Made by a program: the position numbers and the translations under genes. Source: Oceanicaulis sp. HTCC2633 (lineage in GTDB: Bacteria > Pseudomonadota > Alphaproteobacteria > Caulobacterales > Maricaulaceae). Taken from it: 64,000 bases of DNA. The notes below the pieces were generated by a model. The model made no database searches, had not been told where the DNA came from, and saw only the letters and a list, made by a program, of their open reading frames with translations. This document shows, one piece after another, positions 40,577 through 48,995 of this stretch. Numbering within the stretch: the stretch's first letter is position 1; each line of letters starts with the position of its first letter. The stretch is from contig NZ_CH672428.1 in assembly GCF_000152745.1 (NCBI RefSeq), positions 2,123,327 through 2,187,326 of the forward strand, in the 5' to 3' direction.

Positions 40577-40599
40577 ATATCGATTTTCGATATTTTTTT
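40577..40599. promoter_or_regulatory. AT-rich palindrome and T-run in a divergent promoter region
   Basis: ATATCGA, TTT, TCGATAT is a perfect 7-bp dyad followed by seven T. It lies 46 bp upstream of the chosen rdgB start and 144 bp before the 38-residue protein gene. It could be a repressor operator, possibly for the XRE protein at 41539. It is unlike its GC-rich surroundings. No plus-strand gene precedes it, so a terminator role is less likely. Confidence 0.4.
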
Positions 40600-40630
40600 G
40601 TTGCGAAGCGATAGGGCGTGGTCTACATAG
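40600..40630 (+). promoter_or_regulatory. Possible promoter of the small-protein/DUF2975/XRE operon
   Basis: TTGTTG followed after about 18 bp by TCTACATAG resembles a sigma-70-type -35/-10 pair. It lies directly after the AT-rich palindrome. The predicted transcript would have a leader of about 115 nt. Confidence 0.3.
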
Positions 40631-40742
40631 ATACTCGTGGCGAGGGGGAAACACCCCGGCCGCACCGAAGACCCCCGGCGCTCAAGGATCGGAACGGCTT
40701 CGGAAACTGGTTGGTCAAACAAGAGACTTAGGAGAGTATGAG

Positions 40743-40859
40743 ATGGTCAGGTCCAAAAACAATGCCGGTCACAGCGCTATCGCGATGGTGATCAATCTGG
40801 CTCTGGTCGCAGGTGTTTTCGCCGGCATGGCCGCAGCGATCACCTCGATGGTCGGCTAA
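40743..40859 (+). CDS. 38-residue single-pass membrane protein
   Basis: A very short gene with a proper AGGAG ribosome site 8 bp before the ATG. The product begins MVRSKNNAGHSAIAM and continues with one hydrophobic helix (INLALVAGVFAGMAAAI, ~16-33). The positive N-terminus predicts that it stays inside. It precedes the DUF2975 gene by 109 bp on the same strand. No family is recognised. It may be a partner or regulator of the DUF2975 membrane protein. The tail after the helix is only a few residues. Confidence 0.6.
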   Translation: MVRSKNNAGHSAIAMVINLALVAGVFAGMAAAITSMVG

Positions 40860-40968
40860 TGAAGGTCCGGATCGTAGGCCGGGTGAGACGAGACGCGCCG
40901 TTCCTCCCCTTGCGGAAGACGTCTCGCCGCCCGGCTGAAGGTCCGAATAGCAACGCCCTGGGGGACGC

Positions 40969-41520
40969 ATGAAGACGCTTGGTCAGGGATCGCTGGCCTC
41001 ACTGCTGAAGATCCTCCTCGACATCGTCTATTATCTGCTTTGGGCGGTATTGGGACTGGCCAGTCTCATTATCGTCGTCATTGTGTTTGGCGGTCTGTAC
41101 CGCCTTCTGGGCTTTGGCTCGGATCTGCCCGCCAGCATCCGCCAGTTCCTGGCGATGGATGTGGTTCTGGCGCTTCCCCTTGCGATCATGGCGCTGGCCG
41201 CGGTGACCTTCGTGGTCGACCGTCTGCGCCGCATCATGGCGACCCTGATCGCCGGCGATCCGTTTGTGGAAGAGAATTCCAATCATTTGCGCTCGATCGC
41301 CATCGGCATCGCCGTCTATCAGCTCCTGCATTACGGCGCGCATGGCGTGCTGTCCCTGATGATCACCCTGCTGGGGCGTCCCATCGAGGGCGGAGCGCGC
41401 GTCGTTCCCGAATTCAGCCTGAATCTGGGCGCCTGGTTTGCTGTGCTCGCCATGCTTGTCTTGGCGGAAATTTTCCGCGAAGGCACTCGCATGCGTGAAG
41501 AACAGAAACTCACGATTTAA
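40969..41520 (+). CDS. DUF2975 membrane protein
   Basis: A 183-residue protein with four predicted membrane helices (~15-42, ~60-85, ~105-130, ~150-170). The conserved middle RLRRIMATLIAGDPFVEENSN region (~83-102) is the DUF2975 hallmark. Biochemical function is unknown. It is followed after 18 bp by a YozG-type XRE gene, an arrangement repeated in many bacteria, suggesting a membrane-sensing/repressor pair. Confidence 0.88.
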   Translation: MKTLGQGSLASLLKILLDIVYYLLWAVLGLASLIIVVIVFGGLYRLLGFGSDLPASIRQFLAMDVVLALPLAIMALAAVTFVVDRLRRIMATLIAGDPFVEENSNHLRSIAIGIAVYQLLHYGAHGVLSLMITLLGRPIEGGARVVPEFSLNLGAWFAVLAMLVLAEIFREGTRMREEQKLTI

Positions 41521-41538
41521 GGGAGCGCGGATCAGTTC

Positions 41539-41769
41539 ATGCCCATTCGCGTCACCCTGGACCGCATGCTGCTCGACCGCCGGATGTCGCTGACCGAGCT
41601 GTGCGACCGCGTCGGCATCACCATGGCCAATCTGTCGATTCTGAAAACCGGAAAAGCCAAGGCCGTCCGGTTCTCGACGCTCGAGGCGCTGTGCCGGGAG
41701 CTCGATTGCCAGCCGGCCGACCTTCTGGTGTTCGAAGAAGGCGATGAGGACGAGGCGGACGACGACTAG
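41539..41769 (+). CDS. YozG-like XRE/Cro-C1 transcriptional regulator
   Basis: A 76-residue helix-turn-helix protein (LTELCDRVGITMANLSILK, ~20-38; FSTLEALCRELDCQPADLL, ~46-64). It ends in an acidic tail rich in Asp and Glu. This short form is nearly always encoded with DUF2975, as here. It probably represses its own operon; candidate operators are the palindrome at 40577 and the dyads just upstream of 40969. Confidence 0.92.
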   Translation: MPIRVTLDRMLLDRRMSLTELCDRVGITMANLSILKTGKAKAVRFSTLEALCRELDCQPADLLVFEEGDEDEADDD

Positions 41770-41790
41770 GCCGCCCGCCTGACCCCCGAA

Positions 41791-42507
41791 TTACTGACCG
41801 AGCGCCTTGAGCTGGGCCGCGCACAGATCAGAGACGCCCTTGCGGGCGAGCGCGAAGATCTGGTCGAACTGCTCCTGGGTCATCGGCGCGTCTTCCGCCG
41901 TGGCCTGAACCTCGATCACCCCGCCGGTGGAGGTGAGCACGAAATTGGCGTCGGTCTCGGCGACACGATCCTCTTCATACTCAAGATCGAGGACGCAGTC
42001 GCCATTGACGACGCCCGCGGAGACCGCGGCGATCTGGGCGATGACCGGATCGGCCTTGAGAACGTCTTCTTCCATCAGATACGCAACGGCCGCTTTCAGC
42101 GCGAGCCAGGCGCCGGTGATCGCCGCCGTGCGGGTGCCGCCATCGGCCTGCAGCACATCGCAATCGACCACGATCTGGCGCTCGCCGAGCGCCTTGAGAT
42201 CGACGGCGGCGCGCAGCGAGCGACCGATCAGGCGCTGGATTTCCTGGGTGCGGCCGGACGGCTTGCCCGATTGCACTTCACGGCGGGTGCGCTGATGGGT
42301 GGCGCGGGGCAGCATGGAATACTCGCCGGTCACCCAGCCCTTGCCCTGACCGCGCAGCCAGGGCGGCACATTGTCCTCGACGCTGGCCGTGCACAGCACC
42401 TTGGTGTTGCCAAAGCTGATCAGGCACGAGCCCTCGGCATAGGGGGACCAGCCCATTTCAAAGCTAAGCGGACGCAGGGCGTCAGGTTGGCGGCCTTCAG
42501 GGCGCAT
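41791..42507 (-). CDS. rph: Ribonuclease PH
   Basis: A 238-residue phosphorolytic 3' exoribonuclease that trims tRNA precursors. Conserved stretches: [19 protein letters not shown], the phosphate-site [19 protein letters not shown], and [19 protein letters not shown]. Length is normal. It is divergent from hrcA, the usual alphaproteobacterial arrangement. Confidence 0.97.
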   Translation of the reverse strand: MRPEGRQPDALRPLSFEMGWSPYAEGSCLISFGNTKVLCTASVEDNVPPWLRGQGKGWVTGEYSMLPRATHQRTRREVQSGKPSGRTQEIQRLIGRSLRAAVDLKALGERQIVVDCDVLQADGGTRTAAITGAWLALKAAVAYLMEEDVLKADPVIAQIAAVSAGVVNGDCVLDLEYEEDRVAETDANFVLTSTGGVIEVQATAEDAPMTQEQFDQIFALARKGVSDLCAAQLKALGQ

Positions 42508-42561
42508 GGTGTTCTCCAGGTTCTGATTTGGCTCTTGTGTTAACCGAGCCCGGCATGACGC

Positions 42562-42575
42562 GCAAAGCGCTTTGC
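42562..42575. promoter_or_regulatory. Perfect 14-bp palindrome between rph and hrcA
   Basis: GCAAAGCGCTTTGC reads the same on both strands and lies 55 bp upstream of each start. It may be an operator for one of the divergent genes. It does not match CIRCE (TTAGCACTC-N9-GAGTGCTAA). Confidence 0.35.
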
Positions 42576-42629
42576 ACCCGATCTTGGCGATTGCGCTCCT
42601 GAAGGGGCGACACTAACTCTTGAGGCGCC

Positions 42630-43697
42630 ATGACCCATTCGACGTCTTCACCCTCAAGCCTGATGGCGCTCGATGAACGCTCCCGCTCGATCTTTCGCGA
42701 TCTGGTGGAGACCTATCTCGACACCGGAGAGCCGGTGGGATCTCGCACGCTGTCGAAAACCTCGGGCCTCAACCTGTCGCCCGCCTCGATCCGCAATACG
42801 CTGGCCGACCTGACGGCGGCGGGCCTTCTGGCCTCGCCCCATGTTTCGGCCGGGCGCATGCCCACCCATGCCGGTTTGCGCCTGTTTGTGGACGGGCTGC
42901 TGCAGCTCGGCGATCTTGAAGCCGATGACCGTCACGCCATCGACAGCCGCGTATCCGCTGTGGGCAAGCGTCCCGAGGATGTGTTGACCGAAGCCTCCAA
43001 TCTCCTGTCCGGCCTCGCAGGCGGGGCGGGGCTGGTCGCCAGCCCGGCCCATGATGCACCGCTGCGCCATGTGGAATTCGTCAATCTGTCGCCCACCGAA
43101 GTACTGGCGGTGCTGGTCACCGAGGACGGCAATGTCGAGAATCGCCTGATGCGTCCGCCGCCCGGCCTGCCGCCGGCGGCCCTGATCGAGGCGGGCAATT
43201 ACCTGTCTGCGCGATTGCGCGGACGGACCCTGTCAGAAGCGCTGAGCGCGATCCGCGAGGAAATCTCCGCCAAGCAGGCCCAGCTTGACAGCGCCGCCTC
43301 GGCTCTGGTGGAGGCCGGACTTGCAGACTGGGCGGGGCCCGAACAGCGCACCCTGATCGTGCGCGGCCAGTCACGGCTTCTCGAAAGCGTGGAGGCGGCG
43401 GAGGATCTCGAGCGCATCCGCATGCTCTTTGACGATATCGAGCGACAGGAAGGGCTGTTGTCCCTGCTGGACGAGGCGCGGCAGGCCCAGGGCGTTCGCC
43501 TGTTCATCGGTTCGGAAAACCCCTTGTTTTCGCTCTCGGGCTCGTCGGTGATCGTCGCGCCCTATCGCAATCGGGACAACCAGATCATCGGCGCGATCGG
43601 GGTAATCGGCCCCACGCGTTTGAACTATGCCCGCATCATCCCCATTGTGGATTACACCGCACAACTGGTTGGCCGTCTTCTGGCCAGCCCCCGCTAA
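42630..43697 (+). CDS. hrcA: Heat-inducible transcription repressor HrcA
   Basis: A 355-residue repressor. Winged-helix N-terminus (IFRDLVETYLDTGEPVGSRT, then SPASIRNTLADLTAAGLLASP, ~18-70), followed by a GAF-like dimer domain and GAIGVIGPTRLNYARIIPIV (~330). HrcA binds CIRCE with help from GroEL. No CIRCE sequence is seen upstream of hrcA or dnaK here, so its targets (likely groESL) lie outside the window. grpE follows by 62 bp. Confidence 0.97.
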   Translation: MTHSTSSPSSLMALDERSRSIFRDLVETYLDTGEPVGSRTLSKTSGLNLSPASIRNTLADLTAAGLLASPHVSAGRMPTHAGLRLFVDGLLQLGDLEADDRHAIDSRVSAVGKRPEDVLTEASNLLSGLAGGAGLVASPAHDAPLRHVEFVNLSPTEVLAVLVTEDGNVENRLMRPPPGLPPAALIEAGNYLSARLRGRTLSEALSAIREEISAKQAQLDSAASALVEAGLADWAGPEQRTLIVRGQSRLLESVEAAEDLERIRMLFDDIERQEGLLSLLDEARQAQGVRLFIGSENPLFSLSGSSVIVAPYRNRDNQIIGAIGVIGPTRLNYARIIPIVDYTAQLVGRLLASPR

Positions 43698-43759
43698 CAC
43701 CCGTCCGGGTGACTCTCCCGGGTTGACGGATAACCCTCTAGCCTTGAATGACCGCACGC

Positions 43760-44377
43760 ATGAGCAACGAAAACCAGACCCCCGAAACCGAAGACGCTGA
43801 CCTCAACGCCGAGGAGGCCCAGGCCGCCGAGGTTGAACAAGACGCGCCCGCGAGCGACGAGGCGGACCCGGCTGCAGAAGCCGCCAAGCTGCGAGATCAG
43901 CTGCTGCGCGCGCTGGCGGAGATGGAAAACACCAAGAAGCGCGCCGAGCGCGAGGTGAAGGACACGCGCGCCTACGCCGTCAGCGGCTTCGCCCGCGACA
44001 TGCTGGACGTGGCCGACAATCTGTCACGCGCCCTGTCCTCGATCAGCGATGAGGCCAAGGCCCAGGCCGGCGAGGCGCTCCAGACGCTGCTGGAGGGCGT
44101 GGAGATGACCGAGCGTCGTCTGCATTCCACGCTGGAGCGTCATGGCGTGAAGAAGGTCGAGCCCGCCCCCGGCGATCCGCTTGATCCGAACCTGCACCAG
44201 GCCGCCGCACAGATCCCGGCGGATCAGCCCAAGGGCGCGATCGCGCATGTGATGCAGCCGGGCTACAAGATCGGCGATCGCACCCTGCGCGCCGCCATGG
44301 TCGTGGTCAGCGCCGGCCCTGCCGCCCCGCCCGAAAGCGGCGGTGAAACCGGCGGCGGCGTGGACGTCAGCGCCTAG
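43760..44377 (+). CDS. grpE: Nucleotide exchange factor GrpE
   Basis: About 205 residues. An acidic disordered N-terminus (~1-45) leads to the dimer coiled coil (KLRDQLLRALAEMENTKKRA) and the beta-domain (GDPLDPNLHQAAAQIP, then GYKIGDRTLRAAMVVVS). It releases ADP from DnaK. Two starts are close: ATG 43748 and ATG 43760; the second has the context CCGCACGCATGAGC, which recurs at the dnaJ start, so it is preferred. It is transcribed with hrcA. Confidence 0.95.
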   Translation: MSNENQTPETEDADLNAEEAQAAEVEQDAPASDEADPAAEAAKLRDQLLRALAEMENTKKRAEREVKDTRAYAVSGFARDMLDVADNLSRALSSISDEAKAQAGEALQTLLEGVEMTERRLHSTLERHGVKKVEPAPGDPLDPNLHQAAAQIPADQPKGAIAHVMQPGYKIGDRTLRAAMVVVSAGPAAPPESGGETGGGVDVSA

Positions 44378-44385
44378 GCAGAGCC

Positions 44386-45747
44386 TTAATCCGGCGCGTG
44401 TTCGGCGACGCGGCCCTGGAAATACGGATTTCCGGGCTGCAGGCTGAGCGCGCGCTGCATGCTCACAAGCGCGGCGGCGTCTTCGCCAAGCGCCAGTTGC
44501 GCATCGGCCAGCGAATCCCAGACATTCGCCGAGTCCGGATAAGTGCTGGCATTCAGGGCGAAGAGCGTCCGCGCCTCGTCCGGAGCTGCTTCCAGTCGGT
44601 CATAACCCATCGCGTTGATGACGGCTTCGGCCCCGTCAAAGCCATAGCGGGTATCGGGATCATGCCACTCCTGCTCGAACAGGCTGACCAGGACCTGCGC
44701 CGAGCGGTCCTCTGAGTCATAGAGCAGGCTGGCGATATGGGGGCGCGGCGCCTGCCCTGTCAGAAGCGCGCGCATTACCATGTCGGCCACATGAATGGTC
44801 AGTTCGCGATTGCCGACCTGATCCGTGCAGGCCATCACGCCAAGGCCTGCATCGGGGGCGTAGCGCAGATTGGCCCGAGCGCCGCCGCCGCGATGCCCGA
44901 CGGTCCGCTCGCCGGCGACATCCTGAAGAATAACGCCGAGCCCGTATCCGTCCTGGACGTAGCGCGGATCCGACAGCAGATCGGCCAGAAAGGCGCGCTC
45001 TGCGATATCGCCAGCGTTCAGGGCCTGAAAGATGCGCGCCATATCGGACGCGGTCGTCAGATAACCGCCCGCCGAGCTGATCATGGGGACCGATTTGGCG
45101 CCGCTCGCCAGCGCCTCCTGAACGGTGTGCGTGGCCCCGGCCGGACCGGTCAGATGCTGATCCATCAGCACCGGCCAGGTCAGACCCAGGCGTGCTTCGG
45201 CGATCATTTCAGCCACCGCATAACCGCTTTGCTGGTACCGGGAGTGGGCGCCCGGCTCGAAATCGAGCGGCAGGTCCCGGACAATCTCGTAGATTTCGGC
45301 ATTGCCCGCTTCGGGGTCCTCGACAATGTCGCCGAAAGCCTCCCGGTTGACGATCATGGCGAGACCGCTGGTGTGATTGTACAGCCGCCAGAGCGGGATA
45401 CCGCGCCAGATGTCGGGGCTCTCCTCAAGCAGCTCGCCCAGAGGCGCATCCAGATCAATCGCGCCATCTTCTACGAGCGAGGCGAGGGTGAAAGCGGACA
45501 GGGCCTTGGTGGCGGAAAACAGTCCGCATCGGGAGTCCTCGGTTGCGGGGCCGTCCTCAAAACGCCCGAAGCCTTCAGACAGGATGACATGATCGTCCTC
45601 GACCACGCTGACCGCGAGCCCGGAAACGTCATAAGACCGCCGCATGGCCTCGATCTCGGACCTCAAGGCGTTCGCCAGTTCAGGCGGAGGTGACGCAGAC
45701 GGTGTGGCGACCAGCAGAGCCAGACTGGTCAGAATATTTGAATACAT
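44386..45747 (-). CDS. Serine hydrolase of the class C beta-lactamase fold with a C-terminal TPR-like segment
   Basis: A 453-residue exported protein (signal-like MYSNILTSLALLVATPSA). The SxxK nucleophile motif is LFSATKALSAF (~77-87). The second motif, normally Y-x-N, reads YQQSGYAVAE, with Gln at the Asn position. The third region is VGHRGGGARANLRY. The last ~60 residues form a TPR-like pair (VWDSLADAQLALGEDAAALV). Such proteins are often esterases or peptidases rather than antibiotic-resistance enzymes. It converges on grpE with an 8-bp gap. Confidence 0.85.
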   Translation of the reverse strand: MYSNILTSLALLVATPSASPPPELANALRSEIEAMRRSYDVSGLAVSVVEDDHVILSEGFGRFEDGPATEDSRCGLFSATKALSAFTLASLVEDGAIDLDAPLGELLEESPDIWRGIPLWRLYNHTSGLAMIVNREAFGDIVEDPEAGNAEIYEIVRDLPLDFEPGAHSRYQQSGYAVAEMIAEARLGLTWPVLMDQHLTGPAGATHTVQEALASGAKSVPMISSAGGYLTTASDMARIFQALNAGDIAERAFLADLLSDPRYVQDGYGLGVILQDVAGERTVGHRGGGARANLRYAPDAGLGVMACTDQVGNRELTIHVADMVMRALLTGQAPRPHIASLLYDSEDRSAQVLVSLFEQEWHDPDTRYGFDGAEAVINAMGYDRLEAAPDEARTLFALNASTYPDSANVWDSLADAQLALGEDAAALVSMQRALSLQPGNPYFQGRVAEHAPD

Positions 45748-45889
45748 GGCGTCCCCCGGAATGAATGATCGGGGAGGACGCTAGGAGCACAGCCTGTGAG
45801 TGCAAGTGAAACTCATTTCATGAGAAGATTGTAATCCAGACGAACTGTGTTTTCCGGCCACGGGGATTGCCCGGCCGGGCCGCATGACA

Positions 45890-45918
45890 AAAAGGGCGGC
45901 TCATCGAGCCGCCCTTTT
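45890..45918 (-). terminator. Rho-independent terminator of the glycine-zipper gene
   Basis: A perfect 13-bp stem (AAAAGGGCGGCTC, loop ATC, complement). In the minus direction it runs into a T-rich end, 22 bp after the stop at 45940. Confidence 0.92.
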
Positions 45919-45939
45919 CTCTCTGGATTTGGCGCAGGC

Positions 45940-46308
45940 CTAGCGACGCGGCGCGCGGGTGCGCGGCTCGCCATTCTGCCAGAATGTCGCGCCAGTCCGG
46001 TAATCAGTATAGTAGTACCGGTTGGAATACTGGTCATAGACCAGTTCAGAATGGTTCGGATTATTGGCGTTATGGCCGCAACCGCCCGGACGCGAGCAGC
46101 CATAGGCTGCGCCGGCGGCGGCGCCGACGCCCGCGCCGATCAGCGCGCCGGTCTCGGCGTTGCCCGAGCCCACATTGTTACCGATGACAGCGCCGGCGAC
46201 GGCGCCAACGCCGGCGCCGATCCCGGCGCCCTGGACGCCCTGGTTGGTGGCGCAGGCGCTCAGAGCCAGCGGCGCAGCGGCGATCATGGTGATCAGAATC
46301 TTTTTCAT
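45940..46308 (-). CDS. Glycine-zipper outer-membrane lipoprotein (17-kDa antigen/OmpA-zipper type)
   Basis: A 122-residue protein. Lipobox LSAC (~16-19), then a glycine-zipper region with repeated G-x3-G spacing (GAGIGAGVGAVAGAVIG and ALIGAGVGAAAGAAYG, ~27-68). A Tyr-rich C-terminal segment follows (YDQYSNRYYYTDY). Such small lipoproteins reside in the outer membrane with structural roles. GTTA and sigma-type promoter elements are not evident. The terminator downstream is strong. Confidence 0.85.
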   Translation of the reverse strand: MKKILITMIAAAPLALSACATNQGVQGAGIGAGVGAVAGAVIGNNVGSGNAETGALIGAGVGAAAGAAYGCSRPGGCGHNANNPNHSELVYDQYSNRYYYTDYRTGATFWQNGEPRTRAPRR

Positions 46309-46419
46309 ACCCAGTCTCCCTTGATGACGCTTTGGCGCGCCTCACAGCAAAAACGCTTAACACCGAAGTTTGTTTCAGACCGAGGCGGAAAAAAGGCCAC
46401 AGCGTGAAACTTTGAAAAT

Positions 46420-47040
46420 TTAGTTCCGGACCCGTCTGAGAGTCAGGTTCAATCGTCCCGGACGCCAGTCTTCAGGCAGCAGCGTCGAGCTGCCGGCGAA
46501 GATCCGGTCCACGCCATGGTGAAACCGGCGGCTCCGGCCGCCCAGCACGACCACATCGCCTGAATTGAGGCGCACAGAGCGCGTCGGACCCTTGCGATCC
46601 GGACCGCCGAGCCGGAAACGCGCGCTGTCGCCCAGGGACACCGAAACGACGGGCGCGTCCTGCGCATCCTCATCGGCATCCACATGAAGACCCATCCGGG
46701 CGTCCGGCCCGTACCAGTTCACAAGGCAGGCCTGGGGCGGATCGGGCCAGCCCGACACCTCACGCCACAGCTTGAGAAGCGCCTCGGGCATGTCGGGCCA
46801 GGGCGCGCCTGTCACAGGATGGTGTTCCTGATAGCGGTATCCGCCGACCTTGTCGGTCATCCAGCCCAGCGGACCGAGATTGGTCATCTGCACGCTCAGC
46901 GGTTTGCCGGTGCGCGGCATGGCGGGCTGATACAATGGCGATCGCGCGACCCGGTCCAGCACCTCGGCGGCGAGACGCGATTGCGCCTGCCGGTCAAAAT
47001 GACCGCTGAGCAGTCTGAAGCCGTCCGCCGTTTCGATCAT
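46420..47040 (-). CDS. alkB: AlkB-type 2-oxoglutarate/Fe(II)-dependent DNA repair dioxygenase
   Basis: About 206 residues. Iron ligands HxD...H appear as GLHVDADED and SRRFHHGVDRI; the 2-oxoglutarate Arg motif is in GRLNLTLRRVRN at the C-terminus. It removes 1-methyladenine and 3-methylcytosine lesions oxidatively. The start is uncertain: ATG 47040 (MIETADGF) gives the usual N-terminal length; ATG 47085 and a GTG at 47109 are further upstream, and none has a strong ribosome site. It is divergent from the glutamate-synthase-like gene. Confidence 0.92.
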   Translation of the reverse strand: MIETADGFRLLSGHFDRQAQSRLAAEVLDRVARSPLYQPAMPRTGKPLSVQMTNLGPLGWMTDKVGGYRYQEHHPVTGAPWPDMPEALLKLWREVSGWPDPPQACLVNWYGPDARMGLHVDADEDAQDAPVVSVSLGDSARFRLGGPDRKGPTRSVRLNSGDVVVLGGRSRRFHHGVDRIFAGSSTLLPEDWRPGRLNLTLRRVRN

Positions 47041-47133
47041 GGAGTCATCACACGCTTTCACATAGCCGCCAGCATGGTTCAGCATTATCGTTGAACCCGA
47101 TAGGCTCACGACCGCAACTATAGGGGATTAGAT

Positions 47134-48630
47134 ATGGTTCCGTCCTGGGCGCTTGATGTTCTGGGGGTGATGGCGCAGCTCTTCATCCTGCTGGTGGGGC
47201 TCTTTGCCGCCCTGATTGTCCTCATATGGCTGGCTGACCGCACCCAGACCGCCGATGCGGTGCGCCGCAATTATCCGGTCGTCGGGCGGTTCCGGTCGCT
47301 CTTCATCAAGCTCGGCGAGTTCTTCCGCGCCTACATGTTCGCCCTGGATCGCGAGGAAATGCCCTTCAACCGCGCCGAGCGTGAAGCCGTGGCGCGCATG
47401 TCCAGGGGCACGGGCAACATCATACCCTTCGGGTCGACCAAGCTTCTGACCCCGCCCGGAACAGTGCTGTTCGTCAATTGCGCCTATCCGGTGCTGGAAC
47501 AGGATGTGGCCGAGACCCAGCCGTGCGAGTTCGGCCCCTATTGCGAAAAGCCGTATCACGCCCGCTCGGTCTTCAATATTTCCGGAATGAGTTATGGCGC
47601 TCTCTCAAAACCCGCCGTGCGGGCGCTGTCGCTGGGCGCGGCGAAGGCGGGAATCTGGATGAATACCGGCGAGGGCGGGCTGAGCCCGATGCATCTGGAA
47701 GGGGGCGGGGACATCGTCTTCCAGATCGGCACGGCCAAGTACGGCGTGCGCGACAAGGCGGGCCTGATGTCGGATGACAAGCTGCGCGAGATCGCCGCTC
47801 ACGAGCAGGTGCGCATGTTCGAGGTCAAGCTCGCCCAGGGCGCCAAGCCGGGCAAGGGCGGCCTGTTGCCCGGCGAGAAGGTGACCCGGGAGATCGCGAA
47901 AATCCGCGGCATCGAACAGGGGCAGGATTCCATTTCGCCCAACCGCCATCCTGAAATCTTCGACAATGGCTCCTTGCTGGACTTTATCGCCCATGTGCGC
48001 AGCGTCACCGGCAAGCCTGCCGGCATCAAGACGGTGATCGGCGCCTATGGCTGGCTGGAGGAGCTGTGCGACGAGATCTGGGAACGCGGCATCGAGAGCG
48101 CGCCCGATTTCATCACGATCGATTCCGCGGATGGCGGCACCGGGGCTGCGCCCATGCCGTTGATGGACAATGTGGGCCTGACCGTGCGCGAAGCCTTGCC
48201 GCTCGTATGCGACATCCTGATCCGCAAGGGGCTCAAGGACCGCATCCGCCTGATTGTCTCGGGCAAGATGATCACCCCGGCCGGCGTCGCCTGGGCGCTG
48301 GCGGTGGGCGCCGATGCGGTCGTGTCCGCGCGCGGCTTCATGTTCTCGATCGGCTGCATCCAGTCGCTCAAATGCGACAAGAACACCTGCCCGACGGGCG
48401 TCACCACCCACAAGAAATCGCTCCAGCGCGGGCTCCAGCCCAAAGAAAAGTCGGTGAAGGCCGCGGAATACGCCAAGGCCATGATCAAGGATGTGGAGAT
48501 GATCGCCCATTCCTGCGGCGTGCCCGAACCGCGCGCCCTCAAGCGCAAGCATGTCCGCATCGTCGAGGCGGACGGCCGCACCCGGCCGCTGGACGAGATC
48601 ATGCCCTATCCGCAGGTGGAGAGCCGTTAG
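47134..48630 (+). CDS. Membrane-anchored FMN-binding glutamate-synthase-family protein
   Basis: A 498-residue protein. A single membrane helix at ~12-36 (LFILLVGLFAALIVLIWLA) precedes a GltS-like TIM barrel: FNISGMSYGALSKPAVRAL, MNTGEGGLSPMHL, TIDSADGGTGAAPMPL (~330), and the iron-sulfur cysteines CIQSLKCDKNTCPTGV (~408). It resembles the synthase core of GltB without the glutaminase or GXGXG domains. The reaction and donor are unknown; no GltD partner adjoins. A short hydrophobic-protein gene follows by 8 bp. Confidence 0.9.
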   Translation: MVPSWALDVLGVMAQLFILLVGLFAALIVLIWLADRTQTADAVRRNYPVVGRFRSLFIKLGEFFRAYMFALDREEMPFNRAEREAVARMSRGTGNIIPFGSTKLLTPPGTVLFVNCAYPVLEQDVAETQPCEFGPYCEKPYHARSVFNISGMSYGALSKPAVRALSLGAAKAGIWMNTGEGGLSPMHLEGGGDIVFQIGTAKYGVRDKAGLMSDDKLREIAAHEQVRMFEVKLAQGAKPGKGGLLPGEKVTREIAKIRGIEQGQDSISPNRHPEIFDNGSLLDFIAHVRSVTGKPAGIKTVIGAYGWLEELCDEIWERGIESAPDFITIDSADGGTGAAPMPLMDNVGLTVREALPLVCDILIRKGLKDRIRLIVSGKMITPAGVAWALAVGADAVVSARGFMFSIGCIQSLKCDKNTCPTGVTTHKKSLQRGLQPKEKSVKAAEYAKAMIKDVEMIAHSCGVPEPRALKRKHVRIVEADGRTRPLDEIMPYPQVESR

Positions 48631-48638
48631 GTCTCGCC

Positions 48639-48989
48639 ATGCTTCTGGTCCTGCAGGTCGCGCATTCCCTGATCTATGCCCTGGCGGTGCTCTGCATCCT
48701 CGGAGCCTGGCGGTTTGCGCTGACCGGCCAGGGGCGTCGCGCCTTGCCGGTCTTCATCGGTTTTCCCGTGCTGATTGGCCTGGGCCTGCTTCTCAATGAC
48801 GGCGATTGCATTTTCCAGAGCTGGGCTCGCGCCCTGTCGGACGCGCCTGATGACATATGGGTGCGCGACCTGTTGTTTCTGCCTGAAGCCGTGGCGCGCC
48901 GTACGCCGATCATCTTCACGCCGCCCTTCATACTCGGCGTTGCGCTCTCACTGCACCGGATATGGCGGCATAACCGCCTGAATGCGTAA
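48639..48989 (+). CDS. Small membrane protein of unknown function
   Basis: A 116-residue protein with three or four hydrophobic segments (~1-22, ~35-52, ~85-105), the first soon after the ATG. No motif is recognised (CIFQSWARALSDAP lies between helices). It begins 8 bp after the glutamate-synthase-like gene and probably shares its transcript. Confidence 0.7.
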   Translation: MLLVLQVAHSLIYALAVLCILGAWRFALTGQGRRALPVFIGFPVLIGLGLLLNDGDCIFQSWARALSDAPDDIWVRDLLFLPEAVARRTPIIFTPPFILGVALSLHRIWRHNRLNA

Positions 48990-48995
48990 GCAGCC

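Noticed and set aside
42508-42629. CIRCE operator upstream of hrcA (and of dnaK)
   Set aside because: No TTAGCACTC/GAGTGCTAA pair or close variant was found.
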